DNA of 64,000 nt from positions 186,001-250,000 of the forward strand of contig NZ_PIPN01000005.1 in the NCBI RefSeq assembly GCF_003986955.1, given 5' to 3'. The stretch is from Aliidiomarina sedimenti (GTDB lineage Bacteria; Pseudomonadota; Gammaproteobacteria; Enterobacterales; Alteromonadaceae). This document shows, piece after piece, positions 18,089 to 26,836 of the stretch. The number at the start of each line of letters is the position of its first letter. The stretch's first letter is position 1. The notes beneath the pieces are model-generated. The model searched no databases. It saw only the letters and a list, made by a program, of their open reading frames with translations, and was not told where the DNA came from. Both the position numbers and the translations under genes were made by a program.

Positions 18089-19450
18089 TTACTCTCCCTT
18101 CTCCGCGTGAGAAGCAATGATTCCAGCAGCTTGCTCATCAAGAATCTGAACAATCGACTTAGCGCGGCCAGCAACAATGCTGTGCACAACAATCAATGGC
18201 AACGCTGCAATCAGACCCAAGGCTGTTGTAACCAACGCCATTGAGATATCACCTGCCATGATACGCGGGTCACCGGTACCGAACAGAGTAATTGACTGGA
18301 AGGTTCCGATCATACCGATAACGGTACCCAACAGACCCATCAACGGTGAAATTGCCGCCAGCACTTTAATAATGCCTACGCCGGAATCAATCTTCGGTGT
18401 TTCACGTAAGATTGCTTCGTCGAGCTTAAGTTCAAGCGTTTCGACGTCAACATTCTTGTTGTCGTTATAAACCGTGAGGATACGACCCAGTGGGTTGTTA
18501 CCCGGGTTCTGAGGGTTCTTCAGCTGTGAACGAATCTGTGCACCAGCCATGGTTAAGGTTACCAGTTTATAGATAGCGATCAGTAGACCCACTATTAATA
18601 CAACAGTAATCGCATAACCAACGGTGTCACCTTCGTGATAACGCTCAGACAGAGTCGCTTTTTGCGTCAACAGGCTTAAGATACCGCCACGAGCAGGGTC
18701 AAGATAGACGCCAGCATAGCCTTCAGAGGTATTCTCGAAATCACTTGCAGCATCCAGGATATAGCCGTCTGGTTGACGACCCAATGGTTGAATCTGCTCA
18801 AGGTCTTCGTTGTAAAGTAAGTATTCACCATCTGAAATCAGGTTAAACGCACCAACACGGACGATTTCGCGTGTTTCAGTACCACCTTCAAGCAAAGTAA
18901 CTTCACCTTCAAAACGGCTTACGCGACCAGATTCACGCATTTCAGTCAGTAACGCGATCCACAGATCTTCCAGTTCGCTGATGTTTGGCAGTTCCTGAGC
19001 TTCCGCCAGGCTTTCCAGTACATCTTCACGACCACGATATTCTGCGCTCACTACTGAAGTCGAAATACGACCAATGGTGTCAGACGCTGCACCACGAATA
19101 ACACCGAAGATTTCACCTAAGGTGCCAACCATGTTATCGAGTTCAGTTTCTTTGTTCGCAATGTCGATTTCGTTTTGAGCGAATTCTTCCTGCAAACGTT
19201 GACCGCGCTCTTCTTCTTCCTGCATCTCTGCTTCAGCCTGACTCAGCATTTGCTGACGGTCGGCACGCTCGTCCATAAAGCGACGTTCGCGCTCTTGGTC
19301 GATTTGCTGAGCTGAGGCACGGTTTTCCTGCACAATGCGCAGTAAATCGTCTAACGAAGTTGCGTCCTGCGCACTTGCAGAGAACGCAAACCCGGCAACC
19401 AGAGATAAACCGGCCGCAGCGGATACTAATTGCTTAACTACCTGTTTCAT
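18089..19450 (-). CDS. TtpC-like MotA/TolQ/ExbB protein with coiled-coil domain
   Basis: This 453-residue protein has a signal peptide (about 1-27), a long periplasmic coiled-coil rich in Glu/Gln/Arg (about 30-110), a mixed domain to about 265 and then the ExbB-like channel domain with three membrane helices (first near 275; signature GLLGTVIGMIGTFQ near 375). In Vibrio, TtpC is the fourth required component of the TonB2 complex and has the same layout and gene order. Its ATGA start overlaps the DUF3450 gene stop. Confidence 0.9.
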   Translation of the reverse strand: MKQVVKQLVSAAAGLSLVAGFAFSASAQDATSLDDLLRIVQENRASAQQIDQERERRFMDERADRQQMLSQAEAEMQEEEERGQRLQEEFAQNEIDIANKETELDNMVGTLGEIFGVIRGAASDTIGRISTSVVSAEYRGREDVLESLAEAQELPNISELEDLWIALLTEMRESGRVSRFEGEVTLLEGGTETREIVRVGAFNLISDGEYLLYNEDLEQIQPLGRQPDGYILDAASDFENTSEGYAGVYLDPARGGILSLLTQKATLSERYHEGDTVGYAITVVLIVGLLIAIYKLVTLTMAGAQIRSQLKNPQNPGNNPLGRILTVYNDNKNVDVETLELKLDEAILRETPKIDSGVGIIKVLAAISPLMGLLGTVIGMIGTFQSITLFGTGDPRIMAGDISMALVTTALGLIAALPLIVVHSIVAGRAKSIVQILDEQAAGIIASHAEKGE

Positions 19451-20232
19451 TCTGCATTCTCCGGAGCTGGTACGGGTAAGCGCACGATGTCGACTTGTGT
19501 CTGGTTACGCGCCATACGAATTGCTTGAGTCAGCGGGTTCAGATAACTGCTGTCTAACTCAACCCATTCACGAGCGTCGTTGTCCCAACGCCATGCATTA
19601 CGCTGATCCAGTGACTGTGCGAGGAAAGTAACACGGCCGAGGTGGAAGAAATCAACCGATATAGTTTCACCGTCAACTTCCAGATCACCCTGATACGCAT
19701 TCAACGCAACACCGTAGTCCATTTCAGCCTGATAGGCTTCCATGATCTGACGGAATTTCTCAGAGTCAGTCACATTAGACTGAGTCATGATGCCACGCAG
19801 GCGTTCAACGCGATTCGCGCGATTTTCGCTACGAATTGGAACATCCAGTTGCACAAACTCGTCCAGTGAGTCAATCATACGGTACATCAGAGGAACCACG
19901 CCACGACGAGTCTCTTCGATGCCGTCGATTTGACGTTGCAACGACTCCATAGTCTCGTTCTGGTCGTTCACCAAACGCTGTACGTGGTCATTGTAGACAC
20001 GTAAAGCTTCAGTTTGGCTAACTACAGCGCGATAGTCGGCAAGCAGCTCACGGCTCTGTTCGAACAGCGAATCAATGCGCTCTTGAGACTGAGCAGAGCT
20101 GCGATGAGTTTCAGTTTGCTCCGCTTGCAGGCGAGACAAGTCAACGTTGGCAGCAACTGTAGCGCTGCCCGCGACTGCCATAATACCTACTACGGCGGCG
20201 GCAATTTTGCTTCTATTGATTACTTTGGTCAT
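19447..20232 (-). CDS. DUF3450 periplasmic protein, first gene of the TonB operon
   Basis: I chose ATG 20232 because it begins a clear signal peptide (cleavage near ATVAA, about residue 28) and excludes an unrelated upstream extension. This gives 261 residues. The mature protein is a coiled coil to about residue 130 and then a globular end containing DFFHLGRVTF and AWRWD, hallmarks of DUF3450. The family is consistently found upstream of ttpC/exbB2. Its role is unknown, with likely periplasmic support of TonB. It overlaps the next gene by ATGA. Confidence 0.87.
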   Translation of the reverse strand: MTKVINRSKIAAAVVGIMAVAGSATVAANVDLSRLQAEQTETHRSSAQSQERIDSLFEQSRELLADYRAVVSQTEALRVYNDHVQRLVNDQNETMESLQRQIDGIEETRRGVVPLMYRMIDSLDEFVQLDVPIRSENRANRVERLRGIMTQSNVTDSEKFRQIMEAYQAEMDYGVALNAYQGDLEVDGETISVDFFHLGRVTFLAQSLDQRNAWRWDNDAREWVELDSSYLNPLTQAIRMARNQTQVDIVRLPVPAPENAE

Positions 20233-20390
20233 AGTTCCCAACCAATTTGACTTAACTTTATGCTTCAGGAGCGAAACGCAAAACACCATTGTTCGGTGCT
20301 TGCGAGCCATCCGAAGCCCAGTTTGTGTGAGTGATGAAATATACGTTTTTCTACACTTGCAGCTGCCCTTAGGCGAAAGGGCAATAACTG

Positions 20391-20420
20391 AATACTCCCA
20401 TGACATGCTAATACTGTCAA
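20391..20420 (-). promoter_or_regulatory. Possible promoter of the TonB operon
   Basis: A perfect TTGACA (20420-20415) lies in the 263-bp gap before the DUF3450 gene. The matching -10 region (GAGTAT or AGTATT at 17-18 bp) is weak. No clear Fur box was seen in this gap. A GCCCTT/AAGGGC hairpin lies just downstream, in the untranslated leader. Confidence 0.3.
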
Positions 20421-20495
20421 CAGGGGATTCGGGCCCCGTTCAGAGCGAACCTGAGCCATAATTAACCTATTTTTAACAGCTTCAGTGTACCTACT

Positions 20496-21686
20496 TTATA
20501 TAGCAGAGATTGGCTGTGCTGGGTACTTTCGATTCAAAATACCAACCGTTTCCACAAACTTGCTGATAGCCGCTTTTTCGCTGTCTCGCAAAAACGGATT
20601 CCAGATATCCGCAAGTAACACGTAACGACTTTCGTCACTTCGGTTCCATGCTTCATGTAAGTAATTGTCATCAAAGGCAAATACTTTACCAGGCTGCCAA
20701 TTCAACTGCTCAATATCGACCACATTTAAGGCGCAATTTGGCGGGATTTGTAACCCCATATGTAAGACTGAACGGCTGTTAGTAATACCGCGATGAGGCA
20801 GCAAATGAGCACCTGGTTGTAACACCGAAAAGCAAACCTCAGGACTATGATCATTTATATGAACTAACGGTAAGTTACTTAACACCTCTGATGTCTTCGG
20901 ACACTGACTATGGGTATCGTCATAGCGTTGTCCATGGCGGTAGAAAAACTTCGCATCCCAGTCCCCGCCTTCGGTCAAACCGTGTTTGTCTTCATCACGA
21001 TAATTCTCAATATGAATATTTTGTGAAATAAGCGCATCCAGTTCACTTTTAATGGTTTCAAACTGAGATTCGTAATAGTCAATAAAATCGAGGTCACTAC
21101 GATCGAACACTGGCTTGGCCGGCAGGCCCGGGATATAGAGAAAGCCAGGCTGTTGCCGTGGATCTTCATAAACCTTCGGGATCTCGCCGCTGTACATGCG
21201 GATACCTTTGCTTACGCGTTCTATCTCATCGGCCCCAAACTCCTTTTCAAGATCGTTTATCCAGCCGCCCATCACATCCCGTCGATGTTGCTCCGCATAG
21301 TCAATCGCCCGCGCGACCAAAGCATGGGCCCAGGGAGCGGTTGACTCACGATTAAGCCAGAAACCTTCGCCATTTGCCGTGCGTAAAGCAAACACATAAT
21401 GTTTGAAGGCGCCCTCAACATTTTTACGGCTGTCGTAATAACGTCCCAGCATCAGATGGGTATTGTACGCGCAGGGAACTTCATCAACGACCCGGGTATA
21501 GAGCGCCTGCGGGTCCATACTCGATTCGATTAGTTCGTACAAACGCCCAAGCATTAACAGTAACCGCTCGTCTTTTGCGTTTCGTGTCAGTAAACGCTCA
21601 GTCACCATCAGCGCAGCGGCATAGTCTTTCGCATGTAATAATTGTTTGAGGCCTTCCTCGGTGGGTGGCTGTTGTTGTGTTGTCAT
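20496..21686 (-). CDS. Aspartyl/asparaginyl beta-hydroxylase family protein with TPR-like N-terminus
   Basis: This 396-residue protein has an N-terminal helical repeat region (about 1-130, including LMLGRLYELIESS and HLMLGRYYDSRKN) and a C-terminal Asp/Asn hydroxylase domain (about 210-380). Iron ligands are the His in LLPHRG and the His in YLHEAWN. The 2-oxoglutarate Arg is in SRYVLLADIW. As in mammalian AspH, two His and no third carboxylate are expected. It would hydroxylate Asp/Asn side chains in a protein or peptide. No signal peptide is seen. It follows the next upstream hydroxylase gene by 60 bp. Confidence 0.85.
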   Translation of the reverse strand: MTTQQQPPTEEGLKQLLHAKDYAAALMVTERLLTRNAKDERLLLMLGRLYELIESSMDPQALYTRVVDEVPCAYNTHLMLGRYYDSRKNVEGAFKHYVFALRTANGEGFWLNRESTAPWAHALVARAIDYAEQHRRDVMGGWINDLEKEFGADEIERVSKGIRMYSGEIPKVYEDPRQQPGFLYIPGLPAKPVFDRSDLDFIDYYESQFETIKSELDALISQNIHIENYRDEDKHGLTEGGDWDAKFFYRHGQRYDDTHSQCPKTSEVLSNLPLVHINDHSPEVCFSVLQPGAHLLPHRGITNSRSVLHMGLQIPPNCALNVVDIEQLNWQPGKVFAFDDNYLHEAWNRSDESRYVLLADIWNPFLRDSEKAAISKFVETVGILNRKYPAQPISAI

Positions 21687-21746
21687 AAGGTTACCTTGTA
21701 CTACCTGGCAAGGAGGAATTTAATGATTCAAAGTATCTGCATTCAA

Positions 21747-23291
21747 TCATCCGGGGATCAGGTCAAATGCGACCGTAATTCGAAAATTGTTATCGGTAAA
21801 TGCTTGCGTGCCGTGCCACATATATGAAGGGAAAAATACCACGTGGCCTGCACGCGGCCGAACCATGAAGTCGGCCGTATCGGTAATAGTCTGGACAGAT
21901 TCTATCTGGCCAAATTTAATCCAGCCCTGCCCTTCTTTTTCAACGGCATTCGGGATTTGCACGTAATAGCACCCGCTTATCCAGCCTTCATTGTGAAAAT
22001 GGTTCTGGTGGAATCCCTGCTCACGCAATTTCACCGACCAGGCCCCGGTAAACAAAATGTCTTTCGCCTTACGGCTCAAAAATGGATGCTCAGAATCATC
22101 AGCGAGGCTTTCGATGTAATGCGTCAGTTGCTGCCGAATAGCATTTTCCAGTGCTTCTACATCCGCTACCCCCTGGCGAAACAGATGGCCCTGAGTTTGC
22201 GATCCTGACCGGAGTGACTGATTCAAAGGGTGATTTTTATCACGGTGCAGGCTATCAAGCTGGCTAATCAATGACTGATGAAAGTCGTCCAGCGAGTCAT
22301 AGCCGGGAGGGCATTCGATCGGCATTACCCGCACGAAACGGTCGAAATCATATAATCGACGATACTCATCGTCACACTGACTGAACTTAAGCGCAGTTGC
22401 CAGCAAAGCCCAGTCTCCTTGTTCGACCCGCTTGCCCGGCGACGCCTTTACCCGGTCACGGGCTAACGTCAGCGCCGTATCAGTCTCTCCGTTTGCCAGT
22501 AACACCTTGATACGCAGTTCACCAATCGCGTAACTGGCTAACCAGGCTGGTGGCAGTTTGGCCAACCAGCTCTGTGCATCGACAGGCCGGCCCTGTTGAT
22601 AACAAAGCAATGCCGCACAATACTGATAATAAGGACTCGAGGCGTGCTCCATGCCGCGCCCGGCATAGTTTGTCAGTACCTGTTGCGCCTGTTCGAGTAA
22701 GTTGAGACTGGTTAATTTCTGGATATACTCGACCAGAATGGTTTCGTGCCCAGGCACCTGTAAAGCAGCATCATAAGGTCCGGACCAGTCGCTTTCGTTC
22801 TGTAGCCAGCGAGTTTCCGCCCATAGTTGCAGCGCTTTGCGATTGAGAGGTTCTTTCTTTAACAGCTGTTTTAACGCAACCAGCGCAAGCTTGATGTCCT
22901 TGTCGGTTCCCCGTAGAAGCCTTACCTGGGTTAGCAGTTCAGCCGACCGCTGATGTGCCGGGTGAGCCCGTTGAACCTTGCTTAACGCATCGATACAGGG
23001 CGTCCACTGTTGGCGTTGGAAATAAATCAGAGCGAGGTTAAAACGGTAACTCAGCGCCCGGGGGTCTTGTATACGCAAATGCGACAGAGCAAGATTGAAT
23101 AACTCTTCCGCCGCTTCCAACTGACCCACCCGGTAGGCACAATCCGCCGCCTGACCGGTAATATTCATTCGGGTCAGCTCTTCATAAGTAAGAACGCTGA
23201 ATTTAGCCCAGGCCTGCGCAAACTGTTGTTGCTGATGAAAATAGCACGCCTGTTGTGCACTTTGCTGAATAGTAGATGTAGCTAATTGCAT
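21747..23291 (-). CDS. TPR protein with C-terminal 2OG-Fe(II) oxygenase domain
   Basis: I chose ATG 23291. A longer frame starting with TTG 36 bp upstream is possible. The 514-residue protein is TPR-like for about 300 residues (for example LSYRFNLALIYFQRQQW). It then carries a prolyl-hydroxylase-like fold at about 400-514 with FHNEGWISGCYYV, a distal His in FPSYMWHGT and the 2OG Arg in FRITVAFD. This matches the bacterial 2OG-FeII_Oxy family fused to TPR. Substrate unknown. It lies between a giant receptor and the Asp/Asn hydroxylase on the same strand, which suggests a shared substrate. Confidence 0.82.
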   Translation of the reverse strand: MQLATSTIQQSAQQACYFHQQQQFAQAWAKFSVLTYEELTRMNITGQAADCAYRVGQLEAAEELFNLALSHLRIQDPRALSYRFNLALIYFQRQQWTPCIDALSKVQRAHPAHQRSAELLTQVRLLRGTDKDIKLALVALKQLLKKEPLNRKALQLWAETRWLQNESDWSGPYDAALQVPGHETILVEYIQKLTSLNLLEQAQQVLTNYAGRGMEHASSPYYQYCAALLCYQQGRPVDAQSWLAKLPPAWLASYAIGELRIKVLLANGETDTALTLARDRVKASPGKRVEQGDWALLATALKFSQCDDEYRRLYDFDRFVRVMPIECPPGYDSLDDFHQSLISQLDSLHRDKNHPLNQSLRSGSQTQGHLFRQGVADVEALENAIRQQLTHYIESLADDSEHPFLSRKAKDILFTGAWSVKLREQGFHQNHFHNEGWISGCYYVQIPNAVEKEGQGWIKFGQIESVQTITDTADFMVRPRAGHVVFFPSYMWHGTQAFTDNNFRITVAFDLIPG

Positions 23292-23371
23292 ACGAATGGC
23301 ACCACGCGAATCAACAAACCGATACAAATAGTCAAAACTTAATTAACAAATTGTATCAAAATTCGTTGCCA

Positions 23372-23384
23372 CCATCCTAATTAA
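23372..23384. promoter_or_regulatory. 13-bp motif shared with the third receptor promoter (copy 1)
   Basis: CCATCCTAATTAA is an exact match to 26492-26504. On the minus strand it reads TTAATTAGGATGG. Here it is 81-93 bp upstream of the TPR-oxygenase start and just upstream of a possible -10 (TACAAT). A CGTT lies 5 bp or less before the motif in both copies. Confidence 0.5.
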
Positions 23385-23421
23385 GATCAATCTTTATTAA
23401 AAATAACCAACATTAATGCAT

Positions 23422-23455
23422 AAAAAAAAGCCAGTCAGCAAGCTGACTGGCTTTT
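23422..23455 (-). terminator. Rho-independent terminator of the third large receptor gene
   Basis: AAAAGCCAGTCAGC and GCTGACTGGCTTTT are perfect 14-bp arms separated by two bases, with an A run that gives a T tract on the minus strand. It lies 47 bp after the receptor stop. Confidence 0.92.
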
Positions 23456-23501
23456 CATTCTTAGCAAACTACATCGAAATATAGCTTTGCCCTAAGGCTG
23501 C

Positions 23502-26345
23502 TTAGAAACGGTAGTTTACACGACCGTACATGTAGCGACCTGCAGTGTCATACGACGAGTTCAGGGTGTTCATGTCCTGGTTCGCGGTAACATATGGAGG
23601 CTGCTTGTCGAACAGGTTACGAATACCAACAGTTACTGTCAGGCCTTCGTTCACATAGTAGCTACCCTGAAGGTCATGGTAGAAGTAGCTGCCAACAGAG
23701 TCAGACAGGTTCCACTCACCTGGACGCAGGTCATCAACACCAGACTGATAACGAGTGATTAAGCTCGCGTCCCAGTTGTCCATCGCATAACCAACGTGGA
23801 AGTTAGCACGGATGTCGAAGAACGCCGCACGACGGCCACCGAAGTTTGGATCCGCTGCATACTTACCAGCCAGGTCCAGTACGTCAGTACCGGCTTGAGA
23901 CTGGTATTTGTACTCGTTCAGGTAGGTACCGTCAAAGCGCAAGCGCAGTTGACCGCCAGCCAGTTCAGTTGCCCAGTTCGCATCGAAATCGATACCAGAG
24001 GTTTCGAAGGTTGCGATGTTAGCAGTGGTCAACAGGATACCAGAAACGATACCGTCGTTAGCACGGTAGTCAGAACCTGGAAGCGACGGACGACCGATGA
24101 TTGGATGGCCAGGGCCTTCAATCAGATCACACGACGGGCTAGAGAAGTTTTCACTTGCATAGCAATCCTGAACAATTGTGGTTGAGTCAGCTGAACCCAG
24201 ACCATCTTCAATTTCGATGTTGAAGTAATCAACCGCTAAACTGAAGTTCTGAATATTGCTAGGCGACCAGACAAAACCGGCTGTGAAGCTGGTAGAGGTT
24301 TCTGGTACCAGATCCGGGTTACCACCACTGATAGACGCTGACTGGTTGTTCGGTAAATCAAAGTCCTGTGCCAGTCCTTCAGCAGCACAGTTCGCACGAA
24401 TATTGTCGTTTGAGCTGCTTCCCCAGTTCAGACACGGATCCGTGTATGAAGTATTGGTTTCTGCCTGTGGAGCAAACAAGTCTGAGATACCTGGCGCACG
24501 GAAACCGTCCGCATAAGTAGCACGAATCAGAATATCCTGAACCGGCACATACTCGATACCAAATTTGGTCGTAGTGTCAGAATCAAGGAAGTCATAATCG
24601 GTGTAACGAACTGCAGCTGACAGGTCCAAACGTTCAACGCCCGGCATACCAGCTAATAACGGAACCGCTAACTCACCATAGACCTCGTCTACCACATACT
24701 GGCCTTCACTTGGCGCAGCGACTACTGAGTAGATTTCACCAATGGTAGCACCACCGTCTGGCGTACTTTGGTACTCTTCCCAGCGACGCTCATAACCAGT
24801 TGCCCAGCCAATTGGACCAGCTTGCAGGCCAAAGCTACCGGTATCACCAGTTAAGTTCGCCATGAACTGTTTGGTGGTACCTTTAATGAGTGGCGAGTTC
24901 GGAATTGATGCGAACGCGATCATCTCTGGCGTCAGTGAATCTTCTTCCAGCGGGTTCCAGTAGCCAGTGCCACCAGTTGCCGTAGTACACTCCGCGTCAT
25001 CTAAGCAGGCTTCAGGGTCCAGCATCATGTTGTAACGGTTCGGGTTGGCACGGCCAATATCCAGACGCGAGTCAACATAGCGTGCGTAGTTGAATGAAGC
25101 ATCCCACGCCCAACCGTTGTCCAGGTAGCCTTCAAGGCCCATCACCATGCGGTAGTCTGAGAAGTCCTGCTGGAAGTTACGACCACCAGTTTCATACAGA
25201 CGACGCGCTACAGAAATGTCCTCACCGATAGGGTTATCAGGGTGATCAGCAACCATGGTTGCACCCCAGAACGTACCATCTGCTGCCATTAACTGGTCTG
25301 ACTGACGGTTAGTGAAACCACCTTCCAAAAATGCAGTAATGTCCTGAGTCAGGTCATAGTTTGCTGCGGCGTTAATTGAGAATACTTTTTGTGGAGTAAC
25401 CATGTACGAAGCAGGTGCGTAGTTGTACGCATCGCCTTCAGCTGCACTGAACTGACGAACCTGACCCGTCTCTTGGTCAACTACATATGGGCCGCCAGTT
25501 GCATACGGAGAGCCTTCTTCTAATGAAGACCAGCTACCATAACGGTTCGCAGTTGAACCTGCGATGATACGCTCAGTGCCTACACGGTTAGGAACCGGGT
25601 CACCATCATCATCCAGCACCGGATCGCCATTTTCGTCAGTTTCAAAGCCATCGTTCACTGCAACTTCAGCAAATGGGTTACGTGAGAAGTCACGGTCGCC
25701 CTGCCAGATTGGCTTACGCTCAGAGTACTCAAGTGACAACACAGTGTTACCACGGTTGCTTGAGTTACCAATGGTGAAACCAACACGAGAAGTCTCGCCG
25801 TCGCCTTCGCCAGTTACGTCGTACTGAGCTACAACCTCAGCGCCTTCGAAATCACGACGGGTGATGAAGTTAACCACACCAGCGATTGCGTCAGAACCAT
25901 AGATAGTTGATGCACCGTCACGCAGTACTTCAACACGCTCAATGAACGACATTGGAATTGAGTTCAAGTCGCCTGATGCATAACGACGACCGTTAATAAG
26001 AATCAGAGTACGTGAAGAACCCAGACCACGCAGTGACGCAGATGCGAAACCTGCAGAGCCGTTGTTGGTTGCACGACCGTTCATACCACCACTCATGGAT
26101 GGGATGCTGTGAATAAATGCTTCTACAGTAACGTGACCTGAAGCTGCCAGATCTTCAGCACTGAATACTGTAATTGGGTTAGCTGATTCGATATCAGTAC
26201 GTTGAATGCGTGAACCAGTTACCTGGATACGCTCAACATCTGCACCCTCTTCTTGTGCAATAGCCGAACCTACGAACGCCGTTGAAGAAGCGCCGAATAG
26301 CAGCGCGTAGCGCACAGAGCTGGCTAATTTATTATTTCTGTACAT
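23502..26345 (-). CDS. TonB-dependent receptor (large, 947 aa)
   Basis: This is the third paralogue of the island. It has a signal peptide (about 1-30, ending GSAIAQE), the motif ERIQVTGSRI, a plug with DGASTIYGSDAIAGVVN, and a long barrel ending VNYRF with a terminal Phe. The plug signature reads RDGAST where the other two read GGASA, so ligands may differ. GGGAG precedes ATG 26345. It lies upstream of the two hydroxylase genes on the same strand, separated from them by a strong terminator. A 491-bp upstream region holds the shared 13-bp motif. Confidence 0.92.
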   Translation of the reverse strand: MYRNNKLASSVRYALLFGASSTAFVGSAIAQEEGADVERIQVTGSRIQRTDIESANPITVFSAEDLAASGHVTVEAFIHSIPSMSGGMNGRATNNGSAGFASASLRGLGSSRTLILINGRRYASGDLNSIPMSFIERVEVLRDGASTIYGSDAIAGVVNFITRRDFEGAEVVAQYDVTGEGDGETSRVGFTIGNSSNRGNTVLSLEYSERKPIWQGDRDFSRNPFAEVAVNDGFETDENGDPVLDDDGDPVPNRVGTERIIAGSTANRYGSWSSLEEGSPYATGGPYVVDQETGQVRQFSAAEGDAYNYAPASYMVTPQKVFSINAAANYDLTQDITAFLEGGFTNRQSDQLMAADGTFWGATMVADHPDNPIGEDISVARRLYETGGRNFQQDFSDYRMVMGLEGYLDNGWAWDASFNYARYVDSRLDIGRANPNRYNMMLDPEACLDDAECTTATGGTGYWNPLEEDSLTPEMIAFASIPNSPLIKGTTKQFMANLTGDTGSFGLQAGPIGWATGYERRWEEYQSTPDGGATIGEIYSVVAAPSEGQYVVDEVYGELAVPLLAGMPGVERLDLSAAVRYTDYDFLDSDTTTKFGIEYVPVQDILIRATYADGFRAPGISDLFAPQAETNTSYTDPCLNWGSSSNDNIRANCAAEGLAQDFDLPNNQSASISGGNPDLVPETSTSFTAGFVWSPSNIQNFSLAVDYFNIEIEDGLGSADSTTIVQDCYASENFSSPSCDLIEGPGHPIIGRPSLPGSDYRANDGIVSGILLTTANIATFETSGIDFDANWATELAGGQLRLRFDGTYLNEYKYQSQAGTDVLDLAGKYAADPNFGGRRAAFFDIRANFHVGYAMDNWDASLITRYQSGVDDLRPGEWNLSDSVGSYFYHDLQGSYYVNEGLTVTVGIRNLFDKQPPYVTANQDMNTLNSSYDTAGRYMYGRVNYRF

Positions 26346-26491
26346 AGTCGTTCTCCCTGGAACTTTATGGTTTTAATTTTCGAATGTTTGCAATTTCCCC
26401 TGCGCTCATTCTGGTGCCAATTATTCTGGCTGCAGATAGAGCTAGCAAGCCTTGCCAACATTACAGCTAGGTAATTTTTGACCTGCTCGTT

Positions 26492-26504
26492 CCATCCTAA
26501 TTAA
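26492..26504. promoter_or_regulatory. 13-bp motif shared with the TPR-oxygenase promoter (copy 2)
   Basis: CCATCCTAATTAA is identical to 23372-23384. It lies 147-159 bp upstream of the third receptor start. Exact identity of an AT-rich 13-mer upstream of two neighbouring, functionally related genes suggests a regulator site. Confidence 0.5.
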
Positions 26505-26717
26505 TGTTAGAGACTAAATCAACAACGATTTTAACAAGTTCCCTTTACGTCTTTACCTTTGACTAACACAAAACCAACTATTTTAACCGTTTTTAATCAA
26601 AAGCTTAGAGCTAAACCCCACTATTGATGCGGGTTCAGGGTCGGTTAACCCTTACAAAAAATATTGCATTTGACATAAGAACTGCATGAGAAATGAACAA
26701 CGCTGGAGCGAAAACTT

Positions 26718-26798
26718 ATGGCTAAACCTGTTATCTATATTAAAAATTATAACGACAACAAACGAGTTATTAGAAAAAAACGGCGGTTTTCATGCTAA
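26718..26798 (+). CDS. Putative 26-residue basic peptide
   Basis: ATG 26718 has GGAG 9 bp upstream and the frame closes with TAA. Nine of 26 residues are Lys or Arg, clustered at the end (KRVIRKKRRF). It could be a small regulatory peptide or a chance frame in AT-rich DNA. I recognise no family. Confidence 0.25.
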   Translation: MAKPVIYIKNYNDNKRVIRKKRRFSC

Positions 26799-26799
26799 A

Positions 26800-26827
26800 T
26801 TGACATCTTCCCAGGATTAAATAACGT
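26800..26827 (+). promoter_or_regulatory. Putative sigma-70 promoter of priC
   Basis: TTGACA (26800-26805), a 16-bp spacer and TAACGT (26822-26827) form a promoter-like pair. The -10 ends only 9 bp before the priC ATG, so the transcript would be nearly leaderless. The closest ribosome-binding-like AGGA is too far (19 bp). Confidence 0.4.
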
Positions 26828-26836
26828 CGGTTTTTT

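Larger units (their letters stand above)
26346..26836. other. Long intergenic region between the third receptor and priC
   Basis: This AT-rich 491-bp gap lies between divergent genes. It contains the second copy of the 13-bp motif (26492-26504), a putative 26-residue basic ORF (26718-26798) and a TTGACA-type promoter close to priC. Nothing else clear was seen: no RNA gene, no terminator and no repeat. Confidence 0.6.
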
